This document shows positions 25,971-34,510 of a stretch of DNA of 64,000 bases, piece by piece; the stretch's first letter is position 1; each line of letters begins with the position of its first letter. Source of the stretch: Fontivita pretiosa (GTDB lineage: Bacteria; Planctomycetota; Phycisphaerae; Tepidisphaerales; Tepidisphaeraceae); NCBI RefSeq assembly GCF_050410795.1, contig NZ_CP191258.1:5146001-5210000 (forward strand), written 5' to 3'. Under the pieces are notes generated by a model. That model saw nothing but the letters and a program-made list of their open reading frames with translations. It did no database searches and had not been told where the DNA came from. Both the position numbers and the translations under genes were made by a program.

Positions 25971-26314
25971 ATGGGTAAGGCGAAACGCGAGCGCGGTAAG
26001 CTCAATCAGACCGACACACGGCCTGATGAAGTGCGTGTCGCGTCTCGTCGCAAGGCACTTCTCATCGCTGGTATCTTCGGTTGTGCTGTGGGGGTAGCCG
26101 CTACCGCTGGTGTGATCGCCGTCCGTTCCGCGCACGCGCCCGCCGCCGTCGCCGTTCATTTCGAACCAACTACGCTCGCAACGCTGCTGACGATGACGCG
26201 CGATCAACTGGCGGGTGTCGATGTTGCGCTGGTCAATCTGTGTGCCCAAGGTCTATCCGGCGCGTTCGGGGATCCAAGAAGGGGTGCTCACCTGCAACGA
26301 GCTATTCCCAAATC
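25971..26314 (+). pseudogene. 5' stump of a membrane-anchored protein gene cut by the IS256-type element
   Basis: From ATG 25971 the first 45 residues are a basic cytosolic tail (GKAKRERGKLNQTDTR) and one transmembrane helix (ALLIAGIFGCAVGVAATAGVIAV). Then comes TMTRDQLAGVDVALVNLCAQGLSGAFG, which resembles the start of planctomycete transglutaminase-like secreted proteins. The frame runs straight into the IS end at 26315. Another frame (GIQEGVLTCNELFPNP) looks more protein-like just before the junction, so a frameshift may also be present. The remainder of the gene is not found on the far side of the element. Confidence 0.55.
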
Positions 26315-27676
26315 CTGTGGACGGCCGCGACAGGTTAAGCGGCGATTCGTTCTCCGTCGACGAACACGATGCCGTCGATCAGGTCCTGCAATCTCTCGCT
26401 CCCGTTCAACTTTCTCCAGCGTGACTCGGCCTTGCGGGCCAGTTTGAAAGCCATGGCGATTCCCGCCTCACGAGAGCCCGGGCCCTTGGTGCGGTAGGTT
26501 CGCAGCCGCACCGTCGCGAACGTGCTCTCGATCGGGTTGCTGGTCCGCAGGTGCTGCCAGTGCTCGGCGGGAAAGTCGTAGAACGCCAGCAGCTCGGCCC
26601 GATCCTTCTCCAGACAATCCGTGGCGCGCGGCCACTTGGCGCCGTACACCTCGATGAAGCGGTCGAACGCCTTGGTGGCATCCGACCGGGTCGCCGCCAT
26701 CCAGATCTGGTGCAGCATCGTCTTGGCCGCCGGCTGCTCGCCTTTGGGCAGCTTGTCCAGCACATTGCAGGTCTTGTGCACCCAGCAACGCTGATGGCGG
26801 GTCGAGGGGAACACCTTGCCCAGGGCGATCCAGAAGCCCAGGGAGCCGTCCCCCGTGGCCAGCCTGGGCGCGATCGCCAGCCCGCGGGATTTGCAGTCCA
26901 GCAGCAAGCTTGTCCAGCTCGTCTCGCTCTCGCGCTGCCCATCGACCATCGCGATCAGCTCCTTGCGGCCATCGGCAGTCGCGCCCATCAGCACCAGTAA
27001 ACACGGGCGATCGTCGCTCAGCCGGCAGCCGAAGTACAAGCCATCGGCCCAGACATAAACGTAATGTTTGCCCGACAGATCCCGCCGGCTCCAGTCTTCG
27101 TATTCGCCGTGCCAGACCGCCAGCATCCGCGTCACGCTGGTGGCCGACAACCCCGATCCATCGAATCCCAGGTGCACCAGGGCATCGGGCATCTCGCCGG
27201 TGCTGATCCCCTTGAGATACAGCCACGGCACCAGTTCCTCGATCGCACGGGTCTTACGCAGGTAACGCGGCAGGATCTTGCTGGTGAAGCGGAAGCGCAC
27301 GCCGTTCTCATCGACGCGGCGGTCGTCCACCCGCGGTTGATGCACTTCGATCGGGCCGACGCCGCTGAGGACCGTCCGCGGCTGGTGATGGCCGTTCCGC
27401 ACCACCAGGCGGTGGCCGGCATCGTCCCGATGATGCGCGTTGGCGTTGATGTAATCGGCGACCTCCTCCTCGATCGCCTTCTGAAGATAGCGGCGGGCGC
27501 CCTCGCGGGCGATCCGTTCCAGGGTCAAATCGACCACTGAATCGGTTGCCAGCCGCAGGGCAAGCGTGGATGATGACATGTGGCGTATCCTTCCTGGCCT
27601 CGTGGGCCAAACGGGTTCCTGAATCAAACCAGTTACCCAGGGTACGCCGCTTTTATTGCCGCGTCACCGTCCACAG
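26315..27676 (-). mobile_element. IS256/Mutator-type insertion sequence
   Basis: The element is bounded by imperfect inverted repeats that both begin CTGTGGACGG (left from 26315 inward, right from 27676 inward) and stay related for about 30 nt, ending in GCGGCG. It encloses one transposase gene. No clear target-site duplication is seen: left flank ATTCCCAAATC, right flank CTTTTGGTC. Confidence 0.8.
26335..27579 (-). CDS. IS256-family transposase
   Basis: This full-length 414-residue Mutator-type transposase catalyses cut-and-paste or copy-out transposition. The DDE residues are probably the Asp in YVWADGLYFG, the Asp in RLATGDGSLGFW and the Glu in RTSNPIESTFATVRLR, with the family's HQRCWVHKTCNVL signature between the last two. 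ATG 27579 gives a normal N-terminus (MSSSTLALRLATDSV); the frame is open upstream into the inverted repeat. The gene has no frameshift or stop, so the element could still move. Confidence 0.93.
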   Translation of the reverse strand: MSSSTLALRLATDSVVDLTLERIAREGARRYLQKAIEEEVADYINANAHHRDDAGHRLVVRNGHHQPRTVLSGVGPIEVHQPRVDDRRVDENGVRFRFTSKILPRYLRKTRAIEELVPWLYLKGISTGEMPDALVHLGFDGSGLSATSVTRMLAVWHGEYEDWSRRDLSGKHYVYVWADGLYFGCRLSDDRPCLLVLMGATADGRKELIAMVDGQRESETSWTSLLLDCKSRGLAIAPRLATGDGSLGFWIALGKVFPSTRHQRCWVHKTCNVLDKLPKGEQPAAKTMLHQIWMAATRSDATKAFDRFIEVYGAKWPRATDCLEKDRAELLAFYDFPAEHWQHLRTSNPIESTFATVRLRTYRTKGPGSREAGIAMAFKLARKAESRWRKLNGSERLQDLIDGIVFVDGERIAA

Positions 27677-27878
27677 CTTTTGGTCATAGCTCCCTGCAAC
27701 TTGCCAATATCGTTGATCGGGACCATGGCCGAGTTGCATGGAATGATCTTTGAGAGTCGGTGGCACGGGATATTGGATATCAACTTCAAGAAATACCTTC
27801 TCCTGCTCGCATATAGCATGTCGGAAATCGTGTTCGCCGGCACTCCGGGCAAGTTGCTACTTGGATGGAAAATTGCTG
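27677..27878 (+). pseudogene. RDD-family membrane protein fragment trapped between two IS elements
   Basis: One plus-strand frame reads ILDINFKKYLLLLAYSMSE, then IVFAGTPGKLLLGWKI. The second part is the RDD signature (G-x-T-x-GK-x-LLG-x-x-I) after a hydrophobic helix. It begins at the IS256-type right end and stops at the IS5-type left end, so both ends of the gene are gone. Base composition is less GC-rich than the surroundings. Confidence 0.6.
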
Positions 27879-28487
27879 GAGCGTGTTATCAACTTCCGCC
27901 AATTCCGGCGAATAGGCATTTCAGCATCAGACACGCGGCGGCAATGAAATGCAGTCCTGTTGCTTCACACGCGACCGGTCCTGCTGGTCGGCTGGCGTCA
28001 CATGCAGCGCCAACAGGTGTCCCAGCGTATCCACCGCCATGTGAATCTTTGATCCCTTCTTTCGCTTCGCTCCGTCGTAGCCGGCGCGGTGCCCGCTCTC
28101 CGGTGTGCTTTGCAGCGTGCGTGAATCGATCACGCTCGCCGAGGGATTGGGATCACGTCCCTGCGCCATCCGCAACAGTTCTCGCAGATCATGCACCATC
28201 GCTTCGAACACGCCAGCAGCGATCCATCGCTGCACTTGCTGGTACACCGCTTCCCAAGGCGGAAAGTTGTGCGGCAGATATCGCCAGGGCGAACCCGCCC
28301 GCACGATCCAACGCACGGCATTGAACACGGTGCGAAGATCGTGCACTCGCTGCGGGGCATCTTCACGCATCAAAGTCAGATACGGAGCGACGAACGCCCA
28401 CTCGTCATCCGTGACGTCAATGGGATAGGGCTTCCTTGCCATCCCAGCACTATCGCACGATCATTCACAAAAGTGCATAACACGCTC
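27879..28487 (-). mobile_element. Internally deleted IS5-type element
   Basis: The inverted ends are GAGCGTGTTAT at 27879-27889 and its complement at 28477-28487. The length of 609 bp is short for an IS5/IS427-type element. The transposase frame breaks off just inside the left end, so an internal deletion is likely. Confidence 0.75.
27927..28442 (-). pseudogene. IS5-family (IS427-like) transposase, C-terminally deleted
   Basis: The N-terminal two thirds are good: PYPIDVTDDEWAFVAPYL, RAGSPWRYLPHNFPPW and YQQVQRW, then the first catalytic Asp in SVIDSRTLQS, KRKKGSKIHMAVDTLGHLLALHVTPADQQDR. After that the expected FVDQGYTG region and the final Glu are missing; the frame ends in an unrelated tail at the element's left end. 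It is not expected to be active, but could be moved in trans. Confidence 0.85.
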
Positions 28488-28825
28488 TAGCACCTCGCCG
28501 CCCGGCAGTCCTGTGATTCCACCGAGGTCGGTTTAGATCCGCCCACTCCCGCCGAAGGCGGATGAGGTCGTTCAGTATCACGCCCAAGGCGTAGAGGAAG
28601 CTGCCCGCCGTGGCGTACTGCTGGGCGGCCCTGGTGCTGTTGATGCCCGGCCCCTGCCAACCAAAGCTTCCGCCGTTCGCCAGCCCGGCCTTAAGCAGCG
28701 CGGTCGTCCCGGCGAGCAGCCCCGTCCAGCCCCTTGCCCGCGCCCTCTCTCGACTCGGAGGCCTCCAAACGCTCCCCGTTCCGGGGGTGATCCACCTGCC
28801 ACAAAGAGCGAAAATGCTTGCTCAT
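28488..28825 (-). pseudogene. Possible gene remnant truncated by the IS5-type element
   Basis: On the minus strand one frame reads GWTGLLAGTTALLKAGLAN, GSFGWQGPGINSTRAAQQY, ATAGSFLYALGVILNDLIR and LRREWADLNRPRW, which looks protein-like, and it runs into the IS5-type end, where it meets a stop. A possible start (ATG 28825, MSKHFRSLWQVDHP) is in another frame, so a frameshift would be needed. No family was recognised. Confidence 0.35.
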
Positions 28826-28900
28826 GGATAACCCCGGCGGGCGAATTGACGGTGCTCGGCCGCGTCCGTAGCATCGCGATCGGTGTCGAATCCACGTGCA

Positions 28901-31405
28901 ATGGGCCGTCAAGCAACGAGTCTGAATCGAGACTGGCGTTTCATCCGCGCGGATGTGAATGGTGCGGAGGGAGTCGATTTCGATGATGGCGCGTGGCAGC
29001 GCGTTGGGTTGCCGCACACGTTCGACCTGCCCTATTTCCGCACGCCGGAGTTTTATGTGGGGTATGGCTGGTATCGGCGGAGATTCGAAGACCCAAGGGC
29101 AGAGGGCAGAGGGCAGAGGGCAGAAAGAGGAAAAGGCAGCAGGGTTTTTCTCGAGTTCGACGGGGTGTTCCAGGTGGCGGAGGTGTTCGTCAACGGTGCC
29201 CGCGTCGGCGAGCACAGTGGTGGGTACACCGGGTTTTCCATCGATATCACCGATGCGGTGCAACCCGGCCAGAACCTGCTGGCGGTGCGGGTCAATAACA
29301 ACTGGAGCCCGCGGCTTCAGCCCCGGGCCGGCGAGCACATCTTCAGCGGCGGGATCTATCGCGACGTCCGGCTGGTGAGCACGGATCAACTGCACGTGAC
29401 GTGGAACGGCGTGTGGGTCACGACCCCGGCCGTGTCGCACGAGTCCGGGGGCGTCAGCGTCAGGACGGAGATCCGCAACGCATCTGCTGATGCGAAGCGC
29501 TGCACGTTGACGACATCCGTCGTCGATCCCGATGGCTCGATCGTGGCATCGATGACATCGACGCAGTGGATCGATGCCGGGCAGGCAGTCGAGCTCGATC
29601 AGACCAGCGATCGCATCGCCAACCCGAAACTGTGGCATCCGGATCATCCGCATCTGTACACGGCGCGGACGGAAGTGTCCGATGGCGATCTGCTGGTCGA
29701 TGCGTGTGAAACGCCATTTGGGTTTCGCTGGTTTCAGTGGACGGCCGACAGGGGGTTTTTCCTTAACGGCCAGCACCTGTATCTCCGCGGCGCCAACGCG
29801 CACCAGGACCACAGCGGCTGGGGGATCGGAATCACCCAGGCGGCGTGCTGGCGGGATGTGCGGCTGATCAAACAGGCGGGGTTCAATTTCGTCCGGGGGG
29901 CACACTATCCGCATCACCCGGCCTTCGCCGATGCCTGCGATCGACTCGGGCTGATCTTCTGGTCGGAAAACTGCTTCTGGGGCAAGGGCGGCTTCGGGCC
30001 GGAGGGATACTGGAACGCCAGTGCCTACCCGGTTAATCCCGACGACTTCGAGCCGTTCGAGCAGCACTGCAAGCAGAGCCTGGCGGAGATGATCCGCATC
30101 AATCGCAACCATCCGTCGATCGTCGTGTGGAGCATGACCAACGAAGCGTTCTTCACCTATAACCTCGATCGAGCCAAGGCGCTGATACGCCAGCTCGTGA
30201 GGCTCAGTCATGAGCTGGATCCGACGCGTCCGGCGGCGATCGGCGGCGCACAGCGAGGCGGCGTGGACAGGCTCGGCGATGTCGCAGGCTACAACGGCGA
30301 CGGCGCGCGGCTGTTCATCAACCCCGGCGTGCCGAACATGGTCAGCGAGTATGGCGCCATCAGCAAGCCCCACGACGCCTACGATCCATTCTTCGGCGAG
30401 CTTCAGCCCGAACAGTTTCCCTGGCGCAGCGGGCAGGCGATCTGGTGCGGGTTCGATTACGGCAGCATCGCGGGCAAGCAGGGACTGAAGGGGATCTGCG
30501 ATCATGCCCGGCTGCCCAAGCGAAGCTGGTACTGGTACCGCAATGAGTATCTGAGAATCCCGCCGCCTCAATGGCCCGGGGAAGGCATCCCCCGCCGCCT
30601 GCGCCTCAGTGCCGACAAGACGAGCATCGAAGGCACCGACGCGACCGACGATGTACAGATCGTCGTGACCGTCTGCGATGAAGAGGGAAAGCACATCAGC
30701 AACTGTCCGCCGGTAACCTTGACAATCGAATCCGGCCCGGGCGAGTTTCCGACCGGAAGATCGATCACGTTCCGACCCGACAGCGACATCATGATCGTGC
30801 AGGGACAGGCGGCGATCGCGTTTCGCTCGTATCACGGCGGGCCGAGCGTCATCCGCGCCACTTCGCCCGGACTGGAGGATGCAACGATCACGATCACGAC
30901 GCGTGGCGAGCCGATGTTTGTGCCGGGGCAAACGCCGCTGGTGGAGGATCGGCCATACGTGCCGCCGCCACTTTCCGAGGCGGCCCGGCAGGCGATGAAG
31001 AACCTGGTGAACGTCGCCCGCGACCGCCCGTGCCTGGCCAGCAGCGAAGCGCCCGGGCACCCGGCGCGGCTGGCCAACGACGCCGATCCCGCCACGCACT
31101 GGCGGGTACGCAACGACGATCAGTGCGCATGGTGGCAGGTGGATCTGGAAGGGTTCTATCAGATCTCGGGCAGCCGGATCACATTTCGGCATGAAGGCAA
31201 CTGGCGGTACACGATCCAAACATCACAGGACGGACACAACTGGGTTGCAGCCGTCGATCGCAGCGCCACGGCGAGCACATCGTCGGTTCGCAATGACATC
31301 TACCCGCCGGGGACTGTGGCCCGATATGTACGCGTGAGCTTCCGCGGTGCCCCGGCCGTCGAAGTGGCCGAAGTGGAAGTGCATGGCGTGCTGTCGCTAC
31401 GATGA
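28901..31405 (+). CDS. Glycoside hydrolase family 2 protein with C-terminal F5/8-type (CBM32-like) domain
   Basis: This 834-residue protein is a beta-galactosidase/beta-glucuronidase-type GH2: jelly-roll sugar-binding domain (about 1-185), Ig-like domain (to about 290), TIM barrel with acid/base Glu415 in WSMTNEAFF and nucleophile Glu483 in VSEYGAIS, then beta domains. At about 700-834 lies a discoidin-like module (WWQVDLEGFYQISGSRI, YVRVSFRG). No signal peptide is seen at ATG 28901. An Arg/Glu/Gly-rich insertion at about residue 66-76 is coded by four GGGCAGA heptamers. Its stop overlaps the next start (ATGA), so the two genes are probably translationally coupled. Confidence 0.9.
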   Translation: MGRQATSLNRDWRFIRADVNGAEGVDFDDGAWQRVGLPHTFDLPYFRTPEFYVGYGWYRRRFEDPRAEGRGQRAERGKGSRVFLEFDGVFQVAEVFVNGARVGEHSGGYTGFSIDITDAVQPGQNLLAVRVNNNWSPRLQPRAGEHIFSGGIYRDVRLVSTDQLHVTWNGVWVTTPAVSHESGGVSVRTEIRNASADAKRCTLTTSVVDPDGSIVASMTSTQWIDAGQAVELDQTSDRIANPKLWHPDHPHLYTARTEVSDGDLLVDACETPFGFRWFQWTADRGFFLNGQHLYLRGANAHQDHSGWGIGITQAACWRDVRLIKQAGFNFVRGAHYPHHPAFADACDRLGLIFWSENCFWGKGGFGPEGYWNASAYPVNPDDFEPFEQHCKQSLAEMIRINRNHPSIVVWSMTNEAFFTYNLDRAKALIRQLVRLSHELDPTRPAAIGGAQRGGVDRLGDVAGYNGDGARLFINPGVPNMVSEYGAISKPHDAYDPFFGELQPEQFPWRSGQAIWCGFDYGSIAGKQGLKGICDHARLPKRSWYWYRNEYLRIPPPQWPGEGIPRRLRLSADKTSIEGTDATDDVQIVVTVCDEEGKHISNCPPVTLTIESGPGEFPTGRSITFRPDSDIMIVQGQAAIAFRSYHGGPSVIRATSPGLEDATITITTRGEPMFVPGQTPLVEDRPYVPPPLSEAARQAMKNLVNVARDRPCLASSEAPGHPARLANDADPATHWRVRNDDQCAWWQVDLEGFYQISGSRITFRHEGNWRYTIQTSQDGHNWVAAVDRSATASTSSVRNDIYPPGTVARYVRVSFRGAPAVEVAEVEVHGVLSLR
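29097..29124 (+). repeat. Four perfect GGGCAGA heptamers inside the GH2 gene
   Basis: Units start at 29097, 29104, 29111 and 29118 and are identical. Three units make seven codons, so the frame stays open (RAEGRGQ). The encoded stretch sits in a surface loop between two strands of the N-terminal domain. Confidence 0.9.
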
Positions 31406-32553
31406 GGGCGACGTTCGCGCTGCTCGAATACGGGCAGACAGACGCAGATTTCCGGAGGTTTGATCACGTGGCGAAATTGAGGCTTGGCGTACTGGGGCTG
31501 GGCGAGGGGCGAAGCATCATCTCCGCGGCCCTGAACAGCCCGATGTGGGAACTGGGCAACATTTGCGACATCAACGAGGAGTTGTGCAGGGAGCGCGCCG
31601 CGGAGTTCCGACTGCCGCGGTACACGCTGCGATTCGAGCAGATGCTGGAAGACAAGAGCATCGACGTGATCGGCATCTACACCCCCGACCCGCTGCATGC
31701 CCAGCACATCCGCATGTCGCTCCAGGCCGGCAAGCACGTGATCTGCACCAAGCCGCTGATCGACAACCTGAAGGATGCACACGGCCTGCTGGAGGCGCAG
31801 CGGCAGAGCGGCAAGCTCGTGTTTGTCGGACAAAGCTCGCGGTTTTTCGCGCCCATGATCCGCCAGCGACGCGACTACGAAGCCGGCAAGCATGGCAATC
31901 TCTTTTCCGTCGAGGCCGAATACAACGCCGACAACCGCTGGTTTCTGCAGAAGTCCTGGGCGAGGGCCGGCGGGCTGAAGTGGCTGTACGGCGGGCTTTC
32001 GCATCCGGTGGATCTGGTCCGCTGGTATCTGCCGAACATCGAGCAGGTGATGGGCTATGGCATGCTGACAGAAAATGGTCGGGCGCTGGGCTTGCAGCAC
32101 GACGACTCGATGCACTTCATTATGAAGACCAGCGACGGGAAGATCGCGCGGGTCAGCGGCTGCTACAGCGCCCCGCCGCAGCCGCACATGCGCGACAGCC
32201 ACATGAGCTGCGTGCTGCGCGGCGAGCGCGGCGCCAGCCAGGCCGATTACTACGACCTGCGCTACTCCACCCACTTCAAGGGCGAAGGGTGCATCCTCTA
32301 TGACCTGGAGCACGAGGCGCCCTACTACTTCCGCTTCGGCGGGCGCGGGCATCACGCCGGCGAGTATCAGAACTACATCGAGTACTTCGCGCGGTGCCTG
32401 GAGCAGGGCCAAACGCCCAAGCCCGATCTGGCCGAGGGGATCGTCACTGTCGCGGTGATGACGGCGATGGAGCGCAGCCTGGACAGCGGCCGACCGGTGA
32501 CCGTCGCCTCGATTCTTCAGGAATACGGACTGGAGCACTTGGCTGAAAAGTGA
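31402..32553 (+). CDS. Gfo/Idh/MocA-family oxidoreductase
   Basis: This 383-residue NAD(P)-dependent sugar oxidoreductase has a Rossmann motif (LGVLGLGEGRSIISA), the C-T-K-P-L segment in place of the usual EKP at about residue 115-119, and the family C-terminal sheet with WLYGGLSHPVDLVRWYLP, where the His of SHPVDL is the typical catalytic His. Substrates in this family are sugars, inositols or glycosides. Its ATG overlaps the GH2 stop by four bases, which suggests it oxidises or epimerises a sugar released by that enzyme. Confidence 0.9.
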   Translation: MRATFALLEYGQTDADFRRFDHVAKLRLGVLGLGEGRSIISAALNSPMWELGNICDINEELCRERAAEFRLPRYTLRFEQMLEDKSIDVIGIYTPDPLHAQHIRMSLQAGKHVICTKPLIDNLKDAHGLLEAQRQSGKLVFVGQSSRFFAPMIRQRRDYEAGKHGNLFSVEAEYNADNRWFLQKSWARAGGLKWLYGGLSHPVDLVRWYLPNIEQVMGYGMLTENGRALGLQHDDSMHFIMKTSDGKIARVSGCYSAPPQPHMRDSHMSCVLRGERGASQADYYDLRYSTHFKGEGCILYDLEHEAPYYFRFGGRGHHAGEYQNYIEYFARCLEQGQTPKPDLAEGIVTVAVMTAMERSLDSGRPVTVASILQEYGLEHLAEK

Positions 32554-32561
32554 AAGCTTTT

Positions 32562-32584
32562 TGCGGATTTCGTAAAAATCCGCA
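32562..32584. repeat. Inverted repeat after the oxidoreductase gene
   Basis: The stem is 9 bp (TGCGGATTT/AAATCCGCA) with a 5-nt loop. Ts lie before, not after, the stem on the plus strand, so it is not a standard terminator. It might protect the mRNA end. Confidence 0.4.
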
Positions 32585-32680
32585 GGCAGTTGAATGGTGT
32601 AGAATGACTGTCTGCCGCTCGCAGGAAGGGCGGGCGTCAACCCGCGGTCATCAAGCTGGATTCAGAAAGGACACGATCCG

Positions 32681-33481
32681 ATGAGCGTCGCAACCGCATC
32701 GAACACGGCCTCGATCAAACCACCGGTCATCACCGATCAGCAGAAGAAGCAGTATCACGAGGAGGGCTACTGCATTCTCGAACGGGTCATCCCGCCGGAC
32801 CAGCTCGAGCTGCTGCGCAATGAATGTCAGCACTTCATTGACGTGATCAACGCGGAGATGGACGCCGAAGGCGTGAAGGTCAAGGGGATTAACCACCGCG
32901 ACAAGCGCTATTTCATCGCCCGCCGCCACAAGGACAGCCAGAATCTCCGCAGCTTCCTGTTCAGCGACCTGATGGCCGAGGTCGTCGGCGCAACCGTTGG
33001 CCCGGAGGCGTATCTCTTCGTCGATCAGTTCGTGGTGAAGATGGCCGAGGTGGGGATGAAATTCGCGTGGCATCAGGACAGCGGCTACGTCGGTCATCCG
33101 CATCCGGAGTACCTCAGCGCCTGGGTTGCGATGGACGACATGACCGAGGAGAACGGCACGATCTACGTGCTGCCCTACTCGCGAGCGGGCGTGCGGCAGA
33201 CGGTCAAGCACGTCAAGGAGGAAGGAACCAACGACATGGTCGGCTACCACGGCGACGATCCGGGGATTCCGGTGATCGTGCCGGCGGGCACGATCGTCTG
33301 CTTCTCCAGCAATACCTTCCACCGCAGCGGCGCCAACACCACCAAAAAGCCGCGGCGAAGCTATTTGTGCCAGTATTCGCCCAAACCCATCCTCACCAAG
33401 GATGGCACCAAACCCTGGTGCGATGCCGTGCCGTTCCTCAAGGACGGCAGAAACATCTTCAACTGGCCCCCGACGCAGTGA
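32681..33481 (+). CDS. Phytanoyl-CoA dioxygenase (PhyH)-family protein
   Basis: This 266-residue Fe(II)/2-oxoglutarate-dependent oxygenase-like enzyme has the iron triad as His131 and Asp133 in WHQDSGYVG and His214 in FHRSGANTT, with Arg in KPRRSY for 2-oxoglutarate binding. Members hydroxylate a wide range of small molecules and the substrate here is unknown. ATG 32681 has AAAGGA about 10 nt upstream. It follows the GH2 and Gfo/Idh genes by 127 nt and may belong to the same catabolic group. Confidence 0.88.
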   Translation: MSVATASNTASIKPPVITDQQKKQYHEEGYCILERVIPPDQLELLRNECQHFIDVINAEMDAEGVKVKGINHRDKRYFIARRHKDSQNLRSFLFSDLMAEVVGATVGPEAYLFVDQFVVKMAEVGMKFAWHQDSGYVGHPHPEYLSAWVAMDDMTEENGTIYVLPYSRAGVRQTVKHVKEEGTNDMVGYHGDDPGIPVIVPAGTIVCFSSNTFHRSGANTTKKPRRSYLCQYSPKPILTKDGTKPWCDAVPFLKDGRNIFNWPPTQ

Positions 33482-33517
33482 TCGGGAGCCGAGCCTTGGC
33501 CGCGCACAGCCAGCCGC

Positions 33518-34348
33518 GTGTTGAGCGCAACCGGCGGTGGGGTTACCTTCCGGCACGTGGCTGGCGATGCGCACAACTCGTTCGACCTGGACCGCCTGCG
33601 CAAACAGATTCGGCCACTGCGCCTGCATTGGTTCCCCCGCCTGCGCAGCACCAACGATCACGCCGCGATGCTGCGCAGACGGGGCGAGCTGTTTGCCCCG
33701 GCGATGGTGCTGACCGGCCGACAGATCGCGGGCCGGGGCCGAAACACCAACACCTGGTGGTCCGGGCCCGGATGTGTGACCGTCACGTTCGTTCTGCCGA
33801 TCGACGAGCAACTGGCGGCGCACCAGGTGCCGCTGCTGGCGGGATTGGCCGTTCGCAACGCCGTCGTCGCGATCAGTGGCGAATCATCGATTCTGCTGAA
33901 GTGGCCCAATGACCTGATCCACGGGGGGCGCAAGCTCGCGGGCATCCTCTGCGAGCGGCTCCGCCGGGCCGACCTGATCGGCGTGGGCCTGAATGTCAAC
34001 GTCGCGCCGGATGATCCGCCTCGTGCGCTGCGAGATCGCATCACCAGCCTCAGCCAGATCGTCGGCCGGACACTGGACAAGACCGACGTGCTCATCGCCC
34101 TGAGCAACCAGATCTATTCGATGCTGCTGCGAAAGCGAGAACACCCCTTCGCCGCCGCGCTGCGGGAGTATGACCAGCACCACGCCCTGGTCGGGCGGCG
34201 CATCAGCGTGAACGTATCCAGCGACGCTGCGGCGATCACCGGCACCTGCAAGGGACTGGATCCGATGGGGAGGCTGCTGGTGCGTACGCCTGGCGGGCAG
34301 ACGCACCGAATCATCTCCGGTCAGGTGCAACTCGGCTCGACGCCCTGA
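33518..34348 (+). CDS. birA: Biotin--[acetyl-CoA-carboxylase] ligase, catalytic domain only
   Basis: The enzyme attaches biotin to carboxylase carrier domains using ATP. Present are RSTNDHAAM, the biotinyl-AMP loop GRGRNTNTWWSGPGC, KWPNDLIHGGRKLAGIL and the C-terminal SH3-like domain (VGRRISVNV, GTCKGLDPMGRLLV). There is no N-terminal DNA-binding domain, so it is a class I ligase without repressor role. The start codon is uncertain (GTG 33518 or GTG 33539). The length of 276 aa is normal for the class. Confidence 0.9.
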   Translation: MLSATGGGVTFRHVAGDAHNSFDLDRLRKQIRPLRLHWFPRLRSTNDHAAMLRRRGELFAPAMVLTGRQIAGRGRNTNTWWSGPGCVTVTFVLPIDEQLAAHQVPLLAGLAVRNAVVAISGESSILLKWPNDLIHGGRKLAGILCERLRRADLIGVGLNVNVAPDDPPRALRDRITSLSQIVGRTLDKTDVLIALSNQIYSMLLRKREHPFAAALREYDQHHALVGRRISVNVSSDAAAITGTCKGLDPMGRLLVRTPGGQTHRIISGQVQLGSTP

Positions 34349-34510
34349 ACCTTCGCGGTGGCATGATTTGTGCATCGGAACTGAAGGTCCGGGCAAGTGC
34401 GCGGCGGCCCGCGCCGCGTCCGATAACCACGATGCGGTTTCGCCGTTTGCAGGTGGTTGTTCCCGGGTGTAGTTTTGTACCCGACGCCGGTGTTCAGCTT
34501 CTGAATTGCG

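Noticed and set aside
26315..27676. Target-site duplication for the IS256-type element
   Set aside because: The 8-9 nt on each side do not match, so any duplication has been lost.
29097..29124. Heptamer array as a CRISPR array
   Set aside because: Units are 7 nt, directly abutting and without spacers, and no cas genes are present.
28691..31219. Minus-strand open frame of over 800 codons opposite the GH2 gene
   Set aside because: The GH2 frame carries both catalytic glutamates and domain motifs; the opposite frame is a GC-driven shadow.
32562..32584. Hairpin after the Gfo/Idh gene as an intrinsic terminator
   Set aside because: The T run precedes the stem on the plus strand, and on the minus strand the stem is followed by A, not T.
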